NCBI RefSeq assembly: GCF_017676345.1
Contig: NZ_JAFFZM010000008.1
Coordinates: 281,850 to 345,849, forward strand
DNA: 64,000 nucleotides
Direction of reading: 5' to 3'
Source: Streptomyces smyrnaeus
Lineage (GTDB): Bacteria; Actinomycetota; Actinomycetes; Streptomycetales; Streptomycetaceae
The translations under genes were made by a program, and so were the position numbers. Below, in pieces: positions 8,823 to 16,870 of this stretch (positions are counted from its first letter, which is position 1; each line of letters begins with the position of its first letter). The notes under the pieces were generated by a model. The model saw nothing but the letters and a program-made list of their open reading frames with translations, was not told where the DNA came from and did no database searches.

Positions 8823-10126
8823 GCACCACCCCAGGCCCGGGTCAGCACACCGGTCAGATGCCGCCGCCGCTGTCCCGGCCGAACCACGAGGTCACCCCGC
8901 TGTACGGGGAGGAGTTCGCCGCGGACCCGTACGCCGTCTACGAGCGGCTGCGCAAGTACGGTGCCGTCGCCCCCGTGGAGATCGCCCCCGGGGTGGGCGC
9001 GATGCTGGTGATCGACTACCGCGCGGCGCTGGACCTGCTGCACGATCCGGCCACCTGGTCGAAGGACTCCAGCGTGTGGCTGGACAGCGTGCCGGAGGAC
9101 TCGGCGGTGATGCCGATGCTGCGCGGGCGGCCCAACGCACTGTTCACCGACGGTGAGGTACACGCCCGCTACCGCCGGGTCATCCACGACAGCTTCGAGC
9201 GGCTGGAGCCGCACCACCTCCGCCAGCTGGTGCGGGAGGTCGCCGACTCGCTGATATCGAGCTTCGCCCAGGACGGCCAGGCCGACCTGGTCGGCCAGTT
9301 CGCCCGGGTGCTGCCGCTGCTCGTCTTCAACCGGGTCTTCGGCCTGCCCGACGAGAGCAGTGAGCTGCTGATCGAGGGCATCGCCGGCATGTTCGACAGC
9401 GAGACGCCCGAGCAGGCGGCCGCCGCCGACGCGGCCTACACCCGCTACATCACCGAGCTGACCCAGCTCAAGCAGCGGGAGCGGGGCCAGGACCTGACCT
9501 CCTGGTTCATCGACCACCCGGCGGAGCTGAGCGCCGAGGAGGTCGTCCACCAGATCGTGGTGACGCTGGGCGCCAGCTACGAGCCGCTGTCCAACCTCAT
9601 CGGCAACGCGCTCAGCCGGATGCTCGTCGACGACCGCTACTACGGCAACCTCTCCGGAGGTGCGCTGACGGCCCGCGACGCGCTGTACGACGTGCTCAGC
9701 AACGAGCCGCCGATGGCCAACTACTCGGCGCACTACCCGCGCCGGGACGTCTACTTCCACGGTGTCTGGATGCGCGCCGGACAGCTGGTGCTGGTCTCCT
9801 ACGCGGCGGCCACCACGCAGAACGGCCGCTCGGCGCCCGGCGAGAGCGTCGGGGCCGCCGGCTCCGGCGGCGGCTCGCACCTGGCCTGGGCGGCGGGACC
9901 GCACGCCTGCCCCGCGCAGCAGCCCGCCCTGCTCATCGCCACCACCGCGATCGAACGTCTCACAGCCTGGCTCTCGGACATCGAACTGACGGTGTCCTAC
10001 GACCAGCTGAAATGGCGGCCCGGCCCGTTCCAGCGCGGACTGGTCTCGCTGCCCGCACGGTTCAGCCCCGTCAGCCCCGACTCCGCAGGAGGCACCCCGT
10101 GGAAGCGCAGCAGACAGTCCGCTTAG
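8819..10126 (+). CDS. cvnE: Conservon P450-like protein with degenerate active-site motifs
   Basis: A 435-residue cytochrome P450-fold protein, probably CYP157-like as found in conservons. The haem Cys is kept (GPHACPAQ, Cys364). The K-helix ExxR is replaced by DVLS (residues 291-294), and the I-helix oxygen-binding Thr is missing: GASYEPL aligns with GAGHETT of the next gene. This suggests altered chemistry or a structural or redox-sensing role. The start is a TTG that overlaps the cvnD stop and has AGGAG at the right distance; an ATG at 8858 is the alternative. It overlaps the next P450 by 28 bases, so the pair is co-translated. Confidence 0.85.
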   Translation: MSTTPGPGQHTGQMPPPLSRPNHEVTPLYGEEFAADPYAVYERLRKYGAVAPVEIAPGVGAMLVIDYRAALDLLHDPATWSKDSSVWLDSVPEDSAVMPMLRGRPNALFTDGEVHARYRRVIHDSFERLEPHHLRQLVREVADSLISSFAQDGQADLVGQFARVLPLLVFNRVFGLPDESSELLIEGIAGMFDSETPEQAAAADAAYTRYITELTQLKQRERGQDLTSWFIDHPAELSAEEVVHQIVVTLGASYEPLSNLIGNALSRMLVDDRYYGNLSGGALTARDALYDVLSNEPPMANYSAHYPRRDVYFHGVWMRAGQLVLVSYAAATTQNGRSAPGESVGAAGSGGGSHLAWAAGPHACPAQQPALLIATTAIERLTAWLSDIELTVSYDQLKWRPGPFQRGLVSLPARFSPVSPDSAGGTPWKRSRQSA

Positions 10127-11340
10127 ATCCGCTCGGCCGTGACATCCACGGCGAGGCGGAGCTCATCCGTGGCACGGGCTCCGCCGCCACCCTGGTCGAG
10201 CTGCCCGCCGGCGTCCATGCCTGGTACGTCAACGAGTTCGACGTGCTCAAACAGCTGCTGCGCGACCCGCGGGTCTCCAAGGACCCGCGCAAGCACTGGC
10301 CCGCCTGGCAGCGCGGCGAGTTCCACGACACCTGGCTGCTCACCTGGCTCGACCGGGAGAACATGCTGTGCTCCTACGGCGAGGACCACAAACGGCTGCG
10401 CAAACTGGTGGCTCCGGCGTTCACCGCGCGGCGGACGGCCGCCATGCTGCCGCAGGTCGAGAAGATCACCACGGAGCTGCTGGACGCCGTCGAACAGCAG
10501 GCGCTCCAGGCCGGACCCGACGGCGAGCCGGTGGATCTGCGCTCCTGTTTCGCCCATCCGCTGCCGATGAACGTCATCTGCGAGCTGTTCGGTGTGCCCG
10601 AGGATCAGCGGCCCGAGATGAAGCGGCTGATGGACCTGATCATGGACACCACGCTGACGGCCGAGCAGGCCGGGCAGACCGCGGTGGACATGCATGCGGC
10701 CTTCACCGCGCTGGCCGGGGCCAAGCGCACGCAGCCGGGCGAGGATCTGACCAGCGTGCTGGTCTCTGCGCGGGACGAGGAGGGCGACGCGCTCTCCGAG
10801 AAGGAGCTGCTGGACACCCTGCTGCTGATGATCGGCGCGGGGCACGAGACGACCGTCAACCTCATCGGCAACGCGGTGCACGCCCTGCTCAGCCATCCCG
10901 ACCAACTGCAACTGGTGCGGGACGGAGAGGCCTCCTGGGACGATGTGATCGAGGAGACCCTGCGCTGGGCGCCCAGCATCGCCAACCTGCCCCTGCGGTT
11001 CGCCGTCGAGCGGATCGAACTGCCGGACGGCACCACGATCCAGCAGGGTGACGCGATCCTGTCCACCATCGCCTCCGCCAACCGCGACCCGGGCAAGTAC
11101 GGCGACCGGGCCGCCGAGTTCGACATCCGGCGGCCGGGCGGCGAGCACCTGGCCTTCGGCCACGGGGTGCACTTCTGCATGGGTGCGCCGCTGGCGCGGA
11201 TGGAGGCGCGCACCGCGCTGCCCGCGCTCTTCGACCGCTTCCCGAAGCTGTCCTTGGCGGTGCCCGCAGCCGAGCTGGCGCAGGTTCCCTCCGCCATCGC
11301 CTTCGGCTACGCGAAGCTGCCGGTACGGCTGCTGGGCTGA
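10099..11340 (+). CDS. Cytochrome P450 (conservon-associated, CYP154-like)
   Basis: A 413-residue P450 with all canonical motifs: I-helix GAGHETT, K-helix EETLR (Glu286 to Arg289) and the haem loop FGHGVHFCMG (Cys360). It should be a catalytically competent monooxygenase. The GTG at 10099 is chosen because AGGAGG lies 6 bases upstream, although it is inside the end of the previous gene. It closes the conservon operon. Natural substrate unknown; conservon P450s are linked to signalling or to modification of small molecules. It has no operator of the catabolic regulon. Confidence 0.92.
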   Translation: MEAQQTVRLDPLGRDIHGEAELIRGTGSAATLVELPAGVHAWYVNEFDVLKQLLRDPRVSKDPRKHWPAWQRGEFHDTWLLTWLDRENMLCSYGEDHKRLRKLVAPAFTARRTAAMLPQVEKITTELLDAVEQQALQAGPDGEPVDLRSCFAHPLPMNVICELFGVPEDQRPEMKRLMDLIMDTTLTAEQAGQTAVDMHAAFTALAGAKRTQPGEDLTSVLVSARDEEGDALSEKELLDTLLLMIGAGHETTVNLIGNAVHALLSHPDQLQLVRDGEASWDDVIEETLRWAPSIANLPLRFAVERIELPDGTTIQQGDAILSTIASANRDPGKYGDRAAEFDIRRPGGEHLAFGHGVHFCMGAPLARMEARTALPALFDRFPKLSLAVPAAELAQVPSAIAFGYAKLPVRLLG

Positions 11341-11457
11341 GGGGCCCGGCACCTCGATCCGGAGGTGGCGGGGGGCGGGCGGCCCGGAGGACAGGGCCGG
11401 GCAGCCGCTCCCCGCCGCTTCCCCGCTGGAACGGTGCACCGCTGCGCCGCACGGTGG

Positions 11458-12678
11458 TCAGGGGCCGGCCCACAGCCCCTCGGGGGTCAGCCCCAGCAGG
11501 TCGATGGCGTTGCCGCGGACGATCCGCTCCACCAGTTCGGCGGGCAGATGACCCATCTGGGCCTCGCCGACCTCCTTGGACCTGGGCCAGGTGGAGTCCG
11601 AGTGCGGGTAGTCGGTCTCGTACAGGACATTGGGCACACCGACGGACTCCACGTTCCTGAGCCCGAAGGCGTCGTCGAAGAAGCAGCCGTAGATGTGCTC
11701 GGCGAACAGCTCGGAGGGCGGGCGCAGCACCTTGTCCGCCACTCCTCCCCAGCCCCGGTTCTCCTCCCACACCACATCGGCTCGCTCCAGGATGTACGGA
11801 ATCCAGCCGATCTGGCCCTCCGCGTACATGATCTTGAGGTGGGGGAAGCGGTCGAAGACCCCGCTCATCAGCCAGTCGACCATCGAGAAGCAGCAGTTGG
11901 CGAAGGTGATGGTAGAGCCGACGGCGGGTGGCGCGTCCGCCGAGGTGGAGGGCATCTTGCTGGAGGAGCCGATGTGCATGGCGATCACGGTGCCGGTCTC
12001 GTCGCAGGCCCGCAGGAAGGGGTCCCAGGCGTCGGTGTGGATGGACGGCAGCCCCAGGCGCGGCGGGATCTCCGAGAAGCAGACGGCGCGTACGCCGCGC
12101 GCCGCGTTGCGGCGTACCTCCTCGGCGGCCAGTTCCGCGTCCCACAGCGGTACGAGGGTGAGCGGTATGAGGCGGCCTCGCGCCTGGGGGCCGCACCACT
12201 CCTCCACCATCCAGTCGTTGTAGGCCCGCACTCCGAGCAGGCCCAGTTCGCGGTCCCGGGCCTCGGTGAAGGTCTGCCCGCAGAAGCGGGGGAAGGTGGG
12301 GAAGCACAGCGCCGACTGGACGTGGTTGACGTCCATGTCCGCCAGCCGCTCGGCCACGTCGTAGGAGCCCGGGCGCATCTGCTCGTAGGTGATCGCCTCC
12401 AGCCTCACCTCGTCCCTGTCGTAGCCGACCGCGGTGTCCAGCCTGGTCAGCGGGCGGCGCAGGTCCTCGTACACCCACCAGTCGGCGATCGGGCCGTCGT
12501 CGCCGGGCTCGCCCATCTTCGGCGCGAACTTCCCGCCGACGAAGGTCATCTCCTTCAGCGGCGCTCTCACGATGCGGGGGCCGACCTCGCGGTAGCGGGA
12601 CGGGAGCCGGTCGCGCCACACATGCGGGGGTTCGACCGTGTGGTCGTCCACCGAGATGATCTTCGGGAAGGTCTCCAT
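11458..12678 (-). CDS. Amidohydrolase family protein (amidohydrolase-2/ACMSD-like)
   Basis: A 406-residue TIM-barrel metal-dependent hydrolase or decarboxylase. It begins METFPKIISVDDHTVEPPHVW; the D-x-x-x-E segment is the usual first metal motif of ACMSD-related proteins. MHIGSSS and ETDYPHSDSTWP hold later metal or substrate positions. It is clearly paralogous to the protein at 51958-53148: same opening, FCGQTFTEA, NDWMVEEWCG and ETDYPH. It is preceded by a perfect palindromic operator 20 bp from the ATG and stands alone as a single-gene unit. Likely role: hydrolysis or decarboxylation of a ring-cleavage or side-chain intermediate; this is inference. Confidence 0.88.
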   Translation of the reverse strand: METFPKIISVDDHTVEPPHVWRDRLPSRYREVGPRIVRAPLKEMTFVGGKFAPKMGEPGDDGPIADWWVYEDLRRPLTRLDTAVGYDRDEVRLEAITYEQMRPGSYDVAERLADMDVNHVQSALCFPTFPRFCGQTFTEARDRELGLLGVRAYNDWMVEEWCGPQARGRLIPLTLVPLWDAELAAEEVRRNAARGVRAVCFSEIPPRLGLPSIHTDAWDPFLRACDETGTVIAMHIGSSSKMPSTSADAPPAVGSTITFANCCFSMVDWLMSGVFDRFPHLKIMYAEGQIGWIPYILERADVVWEENRGWGGVADKVLRPPSELFAEHIYGCFFDDAFGLRNVESVGVPNVLYETDYPHSDSTWPRSKEVGEAQMGHLPAELVERIVRGNAIDLLGLTPEGLWAGP

Positions 12679-12698
12679 GCGGCCACCGTAGCGCCGAC

Positions 12699-12713
12699 CT
12701 GACGACCCGTCAG
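12699..12713. promoter_or_regulatory. Palindromic operator, perfect copy (CTGACG-ACC-CGTCAG)
   Basis: Perfect inverted repeat 20 bp upstream of the minus-strand amidohydrolase start. The divergent AfsR-like gene starts 176 bp away on the other side and is less likely to be controlled by it. Confidence 0.8.
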
Positions 12714-12889
12714 CTCTCGTGCGGCGTCTTCTTCCGCACCGGTTCCGCATTCGCCCGTCCACCGCCCGCACCCGGATTCGCGAAGGCTTCGTAGAGAGGC
12801 CGGTACCTGAGCTGACGTAATTGCCATGAACAAGGCAGACTGACCCCTGCGGGGAACGGAGGAGTGCGGATCTGCAGGGGAGCACACCA

Positions 12890-15835
12890 ATGGGCGCCGG
12901 GGACCATACGCGAGTGGGGACGGAGCACCAGGAGCACAAGTTTCGCTTCGCTGTGCTCGGTCCCGTCCGTGCCTGGCGCGGCGAGGAGCCGCTCGCCCTG
13001 GGCTCGCCCCAGCAGAAGGCCCTGCTCGCGGCGCTGCTGCTGCGCGGCGGCCGGACCGCGACCGCCGAGGAACTCATCGACGCCATCTGGGGCGAGGAGC
13101 CGCCCGAGCAGGCCAAGGCGGCGCTGCGCACCTACGCCTCCCGCATCCGCAAGGCCCTCGGCGCCGACGCCGAACTGCTGGTCAGTGAGTCCGGCGGCTA
13201 CGCCATTCGCACCGGCCCGGAAGCGACACTCGACGTAGAGACAGCACACGAGCTCGCCGTCCGCGCCGACAAGGCCGCCTCGGGCGGGGACCGCGCCCAG
13301 GCACGCGAACTGTACGGCGCGGCTCTCGAACAATGGGAGGGCGAACCGCTCGCCCACATCCCCGGCCCGTACGCCGAACACCAGCGCGTCCGGCTGGAGG
13401 AGTGGCGGCTCGGCCTGTTGGAGCTGCGGCTCGATCTCGACCTCCAGGTGGGCTGCCACGCGGAGGCCGTCAGCGAACTGACCGCGCTCACCGCCGCGCA
13501 TCCGCTGCGCGAGCGGCTGCGCGAACTGCTGATGCTCGCCCTCTACCGCAGCGGGCGGCAGGCCGAGGCACTCGCCGTCTACGCCGACACCCGGCGGCTG
13601 CTCGCCGACGAGCTCGGCGTCGACCCGCGCCCGGAGCTGTCCGAACTCCAGCAGCGCATCCTGGAGGCCGACGACGAGCTGGCCTACCAGTCCGACACCC
13701 GTTCGCCCTCGGCGTCCGCCACCGTCACCCGTCCCGCGCAGCTGCCCGCCACCGTGGCCGACTTCACCGGCCGGGCATCCTTCGTCGCCGAACTCGGCGA
13801 CCAGCTCGCCCAGGCCGAGGGCACGGTGATGGCCGTCTCCGCCGTCGCGGGCATCGGCGGCGTCGGCAAGACGACGCTGGCCATCCACGTGGCCCACGCC
13901 GCCGCCGACCGCTTCCCCGACGGCCAGCTCTACGTCGACCTGCAGGGCGCCGGGGCCTCACCCGCCGACCCCGAGGCCGTCCTCGGCTCGTTCCTGCGCG
14001 CCCTGGGCGTCGCCGACTCCGACATACCCAGCGGCCTCCAGGACCGCGCCGCGCTCTTCCGCTCGCTGCTGGCCGGCCGCCGGGTGCTCGCCCTGCTGGA
14101 CAACGCCCGGGACGCCGCGCAGGTGCGGCCCCTGCTGCCCGGCACGGCCGGGTGCGCTGCGCTGGTCACCAGCCGGGTGCGCATGGTCGACCTGGCCGGG
14201 GCGCACCTGGTGGACCTCGATGTGATGAGCCCCGAAGAGGCCATCGCCCTGTTCACCCGCATTGTGGGCGAGGAGCGGGTGCTCTCCGAGCGCGAGGCCG
14301 CCATGGACGTGGTGGCCGCCTGCGGGTTCCTGCCGCTGGCCATCCGCATCGCCGCGGCCCGGCTGTCGGCCCGCCGCACCTGGACGGTCTCCGTACTCGC
14401 CGCCAAGCTCGGTGACGAGCGGCGCCGCCTGGACGAACTCCAGGCAGGCGACCAGGCGGTGGCTGCCACCTTCGAACTGGGCTACGGCCAGCTCGACGCC
14501 GAACAGGCCCGCGCCTTCCGACTGCTGGGCCTCACCGAGGGCCCCGACATCTCGCTGGACGCCGCCGCGGCCCTGCTGGACCGGGCCCCGGAGGACACCG
14601 AGGACCTGCTGGAGTCCCTGGTCGACACCTCCCTCCTGGAGTCCGCCGCACCCCGCCGCTACCGCTTCCACGACCTGGTCCGCCTGTTCGCCCGCGCCTG
14701 CGCGGAGCGGGAGGAGCAGCCGCCTCAGGTGCGGGAGGACGCGCTGGCCCGGCTGCTGGACTTCTACCTGGCGACGGCACGCCACGTCTTCGCGGCCGAC
14801 CACCCGGGCGACCGGACGGTCGACCACCTCGGCCCGCCCGCGCACAGCGGCCTGAAGTTCGCCGACCAGGATGCCGCGCTGGAGTGGCTCTTCAGCGAGG
14901 GCGAATGCCTCATGGCATCGATCGAGCAGGCGGCCGGGGGCCGGCTCCTCGGTCCCGCGGCGGATCTGCTGGTGGCCACCAAGGACCTCGCGGACTCCGG
15001 AATCCACTCCCTCCGCTACGAGAAGGCCGCGGCAGCGTTGCGGGACGCCGCCGGACGGGCGGGCGACGCCCGCTCAGGCGCCAGGGCACGCATCATGCTG
15101 ACGCATGTCCACGCCCTGGGAGGCAACTTCCGCCGGGCCGAGGAAGAGGCGGTACGGGCCGAGGAGCTGGGCAGGAAGGCCGACGATCCGGTGGCCAACT
15201 CCTACGCCCCCAACGATCTGGGCATCATCAAGACCTACCTCGGTCAGTACAGCGCCGCCGAGGGCCACCTCGAACAGGCCATCGCGGCATTTCGCGCCGA
15301 CCGCAACCGGCCGTCCGAAGCCAGCGCACTGTGCAACCTCTCCCGGGTGCACATCGCCTTGGGCCTGCACGAGAGCGCCGTCGACCTCGCCGTGCAGGGG
15401 ATGCGGATCTACCAGGAGATGGACAGCACCCTGCGGATGGCGAACGCCCGCTACACGCTCGGCTGCGCGCTCTCCCATGCCGGCCGCACCTCCGAGGGCC
15501 TGCAACACCTCATGGAGGCACGGCGGATCTTCCACGACAGCCGCCAGTCGCTGTGGGAGGGCGTCACCCACTACCGCATCGCCGAGGCGTACTTGCTCTC
15601 CGGTGACGCCGCGCAGGCCGCCGGCCACGCGGAGCAGGCCATCGCACTCCGGGTCATCGGAGGCGAGTGGCGCAGAGCCACCGTGCTGGTCGTCCTCGGC
15701 AAGGCGCTGTTCGAACTGGGGCAGTCCCGCCGCGCCCGAGCCTGCCTGGAGGAAGCCTCCGCGGTCTTCGAAGCACTCGACTCGCCGGAAGGCGCGGAGG
15801 TGCGCGAGTTGCTGGAGCTGGTCCCTGACAGGTGA
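12890..15835 (+). CDS. AfsR-like SARP/NB-ARC/TPR transcriptional regulator
   Basis: A 981-residue regulator with the AfsR architecture. A winged-helix DNA-binding domain (about 17-95) is followed by a bacterial activator domain (about 105-260), an NB-ARC ATPase with P-loop GIGGVGKTT (about 321-329) and kinase-2 RRVLALLDN (about 398), and a long TPR region (about 700-975). AfsR is a Ser/Thr-phosphorylated activator that turns on afsS and secondary metabolism. Here a small AfsS-like gene lies directly downstream, and an AfsK-like kinase lies 8 kb away, which supports the assignment. GGGAG sits 7 bases before the ATG. I call it AfsR-like, not the AfsR orthologue, because SARP paralogues share this layout. 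Confidence 0.88.
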   Translation: MGAGDHTRVGTEHQEHKFRFAVLGPVRAWRGEEPLALGSPQQKALLAALLLRGGRTATAEELIDAIWGEEPPEQAKAALRTYASRIRKALGADAELLVSESGGYAIRTGPEATLDVETAHELAVRADKAASGGDRAQARELYGAALEQWEGEPLAHIPGPYAEHQRVRLEEWRLGLLELRLDLDLQVGCHAEAVSELTALTAAHPLRERLRELLMLALYRSGRQAEALAVYADTRRLLADELGVDPRPELSELQQRILEADDELAYQSDTRSPSASATVTRPAQLPATVADFTGRASFVAELGDQLAQAEGTVMAVSAVAGIGGVGKTTLAIHVAHAAADRFPDGQLYVDLQGAGASPADPEAVLGSFLRALGVADSDIPSGLQDRAALFRSLLAGRRVLALLDNARDAAQVRPLLPGTAGCAALVTSRVRMVDLAGAHLVDLDVMSPEEAIALFTRIVGEERVLSEREAAMDVVAACGFLPLAIRIAAARLSARRTWTVSVLAAKLGDERRRLDELQAGDQAVAATFELGYGQLDAEQARAFRLLGLTEGPDISLDAAAALLDRAPEDTEDLLESLVDTSLLESAAPRRYRFHDLVRLFARACAEREEQPPQVREDALARLLDFYLATARHVFAADHPGDRTVDHLGPPAHSGLKFADQDAALEWLFSEGECLMASIEQAAGGRLLGPAADLLVATKDLADSGIHSLRYEKAAAALRDAAGRAGDARSGARARIMLTHVHALGGNFRRAEEEAVRAEELGRKADDPVANSYAPNDLGIIKTYLGQYSAAEGHLEQAIAAFRADRNRPSEASALCNLSRVHIALGLHESAVDLAVQGMRIYQEMDSTLRMANARYTLGCALSHAGRTSEGLQHLMEARRIFHDSRQSLWEGVTHYRIAEAYLLSGDAAQAAGHAEQAIALRVIGGEWRRATVLVVLGKALFELGQSRRARACLEEASAVFEALDSPEGAEVRELLELVPDR

Positions 15836-15883
15836 TTTCGAGGCGGGCGCGTCCCTGTGAGTGGGCCGCCGCGCTGCCGGATC

Positions 15884-15895
15884 CTGGTCGACCAG
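15884..15895. repeat. Perfect 12-bp palindrome CTGGTCGACCAG
   Basis: A perfect palindrome between the AfsR-like stop and the GTTCA direct repeats. It may be part of the control region of the AfsS-like gene or chance. Confidence 0.3.
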
Positions 15896-15899
15896 CAGG

Positions 15900-15938
15900 C
15901 GTTCATCAATCGTTTATCGCGTTCAGCGATGCTCATAG
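15900..15938 (+). promoter_or_regulatory. GTTCA direct repeats (AfsR/PhoP-box-like)
   Basis: GTTCATC (15901), GTTTATC (15912) and GTTCAGC (15921) lie in direct orientation with 11- and 9-base spacing, and a degenerate CTCATAG follows at 15932. PHO boxes and the AfsR site at the afsS promoter of S. coelicolor are built from GTTCA-type direct repeats at about 11 bp, so this is a good candidate for AfsR-like and PhoP binding before the AfsS-like gene. Spacing is irregular. Confidence 0.5.
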
Positions 15939-16091
15939 CCATGGATCCGCCGCGTCGGGGGGCAGGCGGGTCTGGGGGAAGAGCCGCCGCCCCAGTACGG
16001 TGAGCGGCCGTAACACCCGCCCGGCGGTCATCGGGGGAGCTGCTGGGCGGGTGCCGTCATCGACCAACGCCCCTAATAGGAGCTCGCCACC

Positions 16092-16337
16092 ATGGCCACT
16101 CACGAGCAGACCGAAGAGAAGAAGCAGCCGAAGAAGAGCACCACCGGCACCGAGAACAACCACGGAACCAGCGTTCCGAGCACCGAGAACAACCACGGCA
16201 CCAGCGTTCCCGAGCTGGACAACAACCACGGCACGTCCACGCCGATGGTCGTGGAGAACAACCACGGAACCATCCTGCCCGAGGTGTCCGAAGAAGAGCA
16301 GGACACCGCTGCCAAGGAGCAGGCCACCGCCCGCTGA
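16092..16337 (+). CDS. AfsS-like small repeat protein ([ED]NNHGTS repeats)
   Basis: An 81-residue acidic, Cys-free protein with no membrane segment. Four copies of [ED]NNHGT(S/I)xP occur at residues 21-29, 32-40, 43-51 and 55-63, flanked by a Lys-rich head and a Glu/Ala tail. AfsS of S. coelicolor is a small protein built of T-x3-DNHMPA repeats and is encoded next to afsR; the size, repeat style and position downstream of an AfsR-like gene all match, though the repeat core differs (NNHGTS, not DNHMPA). AGGAG lies 9 bases before the ATG. Predicted role: downstream effector of the AfsR-like protein. The alternative is a repeat-type peptide precursor. Confidence 0.7.
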   Translation: MATHEQTEEKKQPKKSTTGTENNHGTSVPSTENNHGTSVPELDNNHGTSTPMVVENNHGTILPEVSEEEQDTAAKEQATAR

Positions 16338-16359
16338 CAAGGGCGTCCCGAGGGGGGAC

Positions 16360-16410
16360 CGCGGGTCGCCATCGACGGCGTAGAGGGGGAGCCGTCGATG
16401 GTGACCCGCG
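16360..16410 (+). terminator. Strong hairpin terminator after the AfsS-like gene
   Basis: Bases 16360-16379 pair with 16391-16410 over 20 bp with one G-U wobble and an 11-base loop. It lies 23 bp after the stop codon. There is no long T-tract, as usual for Streptomyces terminators. Confidence 0.7.
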
Positions 16411-16515
16411 TGCGTGCTGCTGCTTCACCTGGCCGCCTCATCGCAGCGCTGCGGTGCTCGCGGTGCTCGCGGTGCGGCAGACGCGCGGTGCAACACATGC
16501 ACAGGCTTTTCCCAA

Positions 16516-16538
16516 GCTTCCGGTCGCTCTCCGGAAGC
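16516..16538. repeat. Inverted repeat GCTTCCGG-N7-CCGGAAGC
   Basis: Perfect 8-bp arms around a 7-base spacer, about 70 bp upstream of the secreted-peptide start. It could be an operator or an mRNA leader hairpin for that gene. Confidence 0.4.
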
Positions 16539-16608
16539 AGATGGGTAATGACCAGTCAGAGGAACAACACAGCTGATCCCGTCCGAAACCGACCCCTGGG
16601 GAGCCATA

Positions 16609-16764
16609 GTGAGTCTGCTGAAGAGAATCCTCGCCACCTCTGCTGTCGCCGCCGCGTTGCTGGGCTGGCTGGGAACTCCTGCCGTGGCTGACAGCCCGGC
16701 GGCTTCAGCTGCCGGCGACACTGCCGTCAGCACGGCCAGTACGGACAACAACCACTCCAGCTGA
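16609..16764 (+). CDS. Short secreted peptide ending in DNNHSS
   Basis: A 51-residue open frame from a GTG with GGGGAG 5 bases upstream. It starts MSLLKRIL, then a hydrophobic segment (about residues 7-22) and a signal-peptidase-like AVA-D site after residue 27. The predicted mature peptide is about 24 residues, rich in Ala/Ser/Thr, and ends TDNNHSS. The NNH core is shared with the repeats of the AfsS-like protein 270 bp upstream. A terminator hairpin follows 9 bp after the stop. The gene lies between strong hairpins, so it is probably its own transcript. Function unknown; a secreted signal or cell-surface peptide is a reasonable guess. Confidence 0.65.
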   Translation: MSLLKRILATSAVAAALLGWLGTPAVADSPAASAAGDTAVSTASTDNNHSS

Positions 16765-16772
16765 GAGTGCCT

Positions 16773-16792
16773 GTCCGGCGGAGCAGCCGGAC
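16773..16792 (+). terminator. Hairpin terminator after the secreted-peptide gene
   Basis: GTCCGGC and GCCGGAC form a 7-bp stem with a 6-base loop, 9 bp after the stop at 16764 and before the end of the convergent CoA ligase gene. Confidence 0.55.
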
Positions 16793-16870
16793 GCGGTGGT
16801 TGCGCCAGTGCGCAGCAGCGCCCTTCGACTGATCTGCCGGACACGGTCCGACAGCCGCGCGGGAGAGCCG

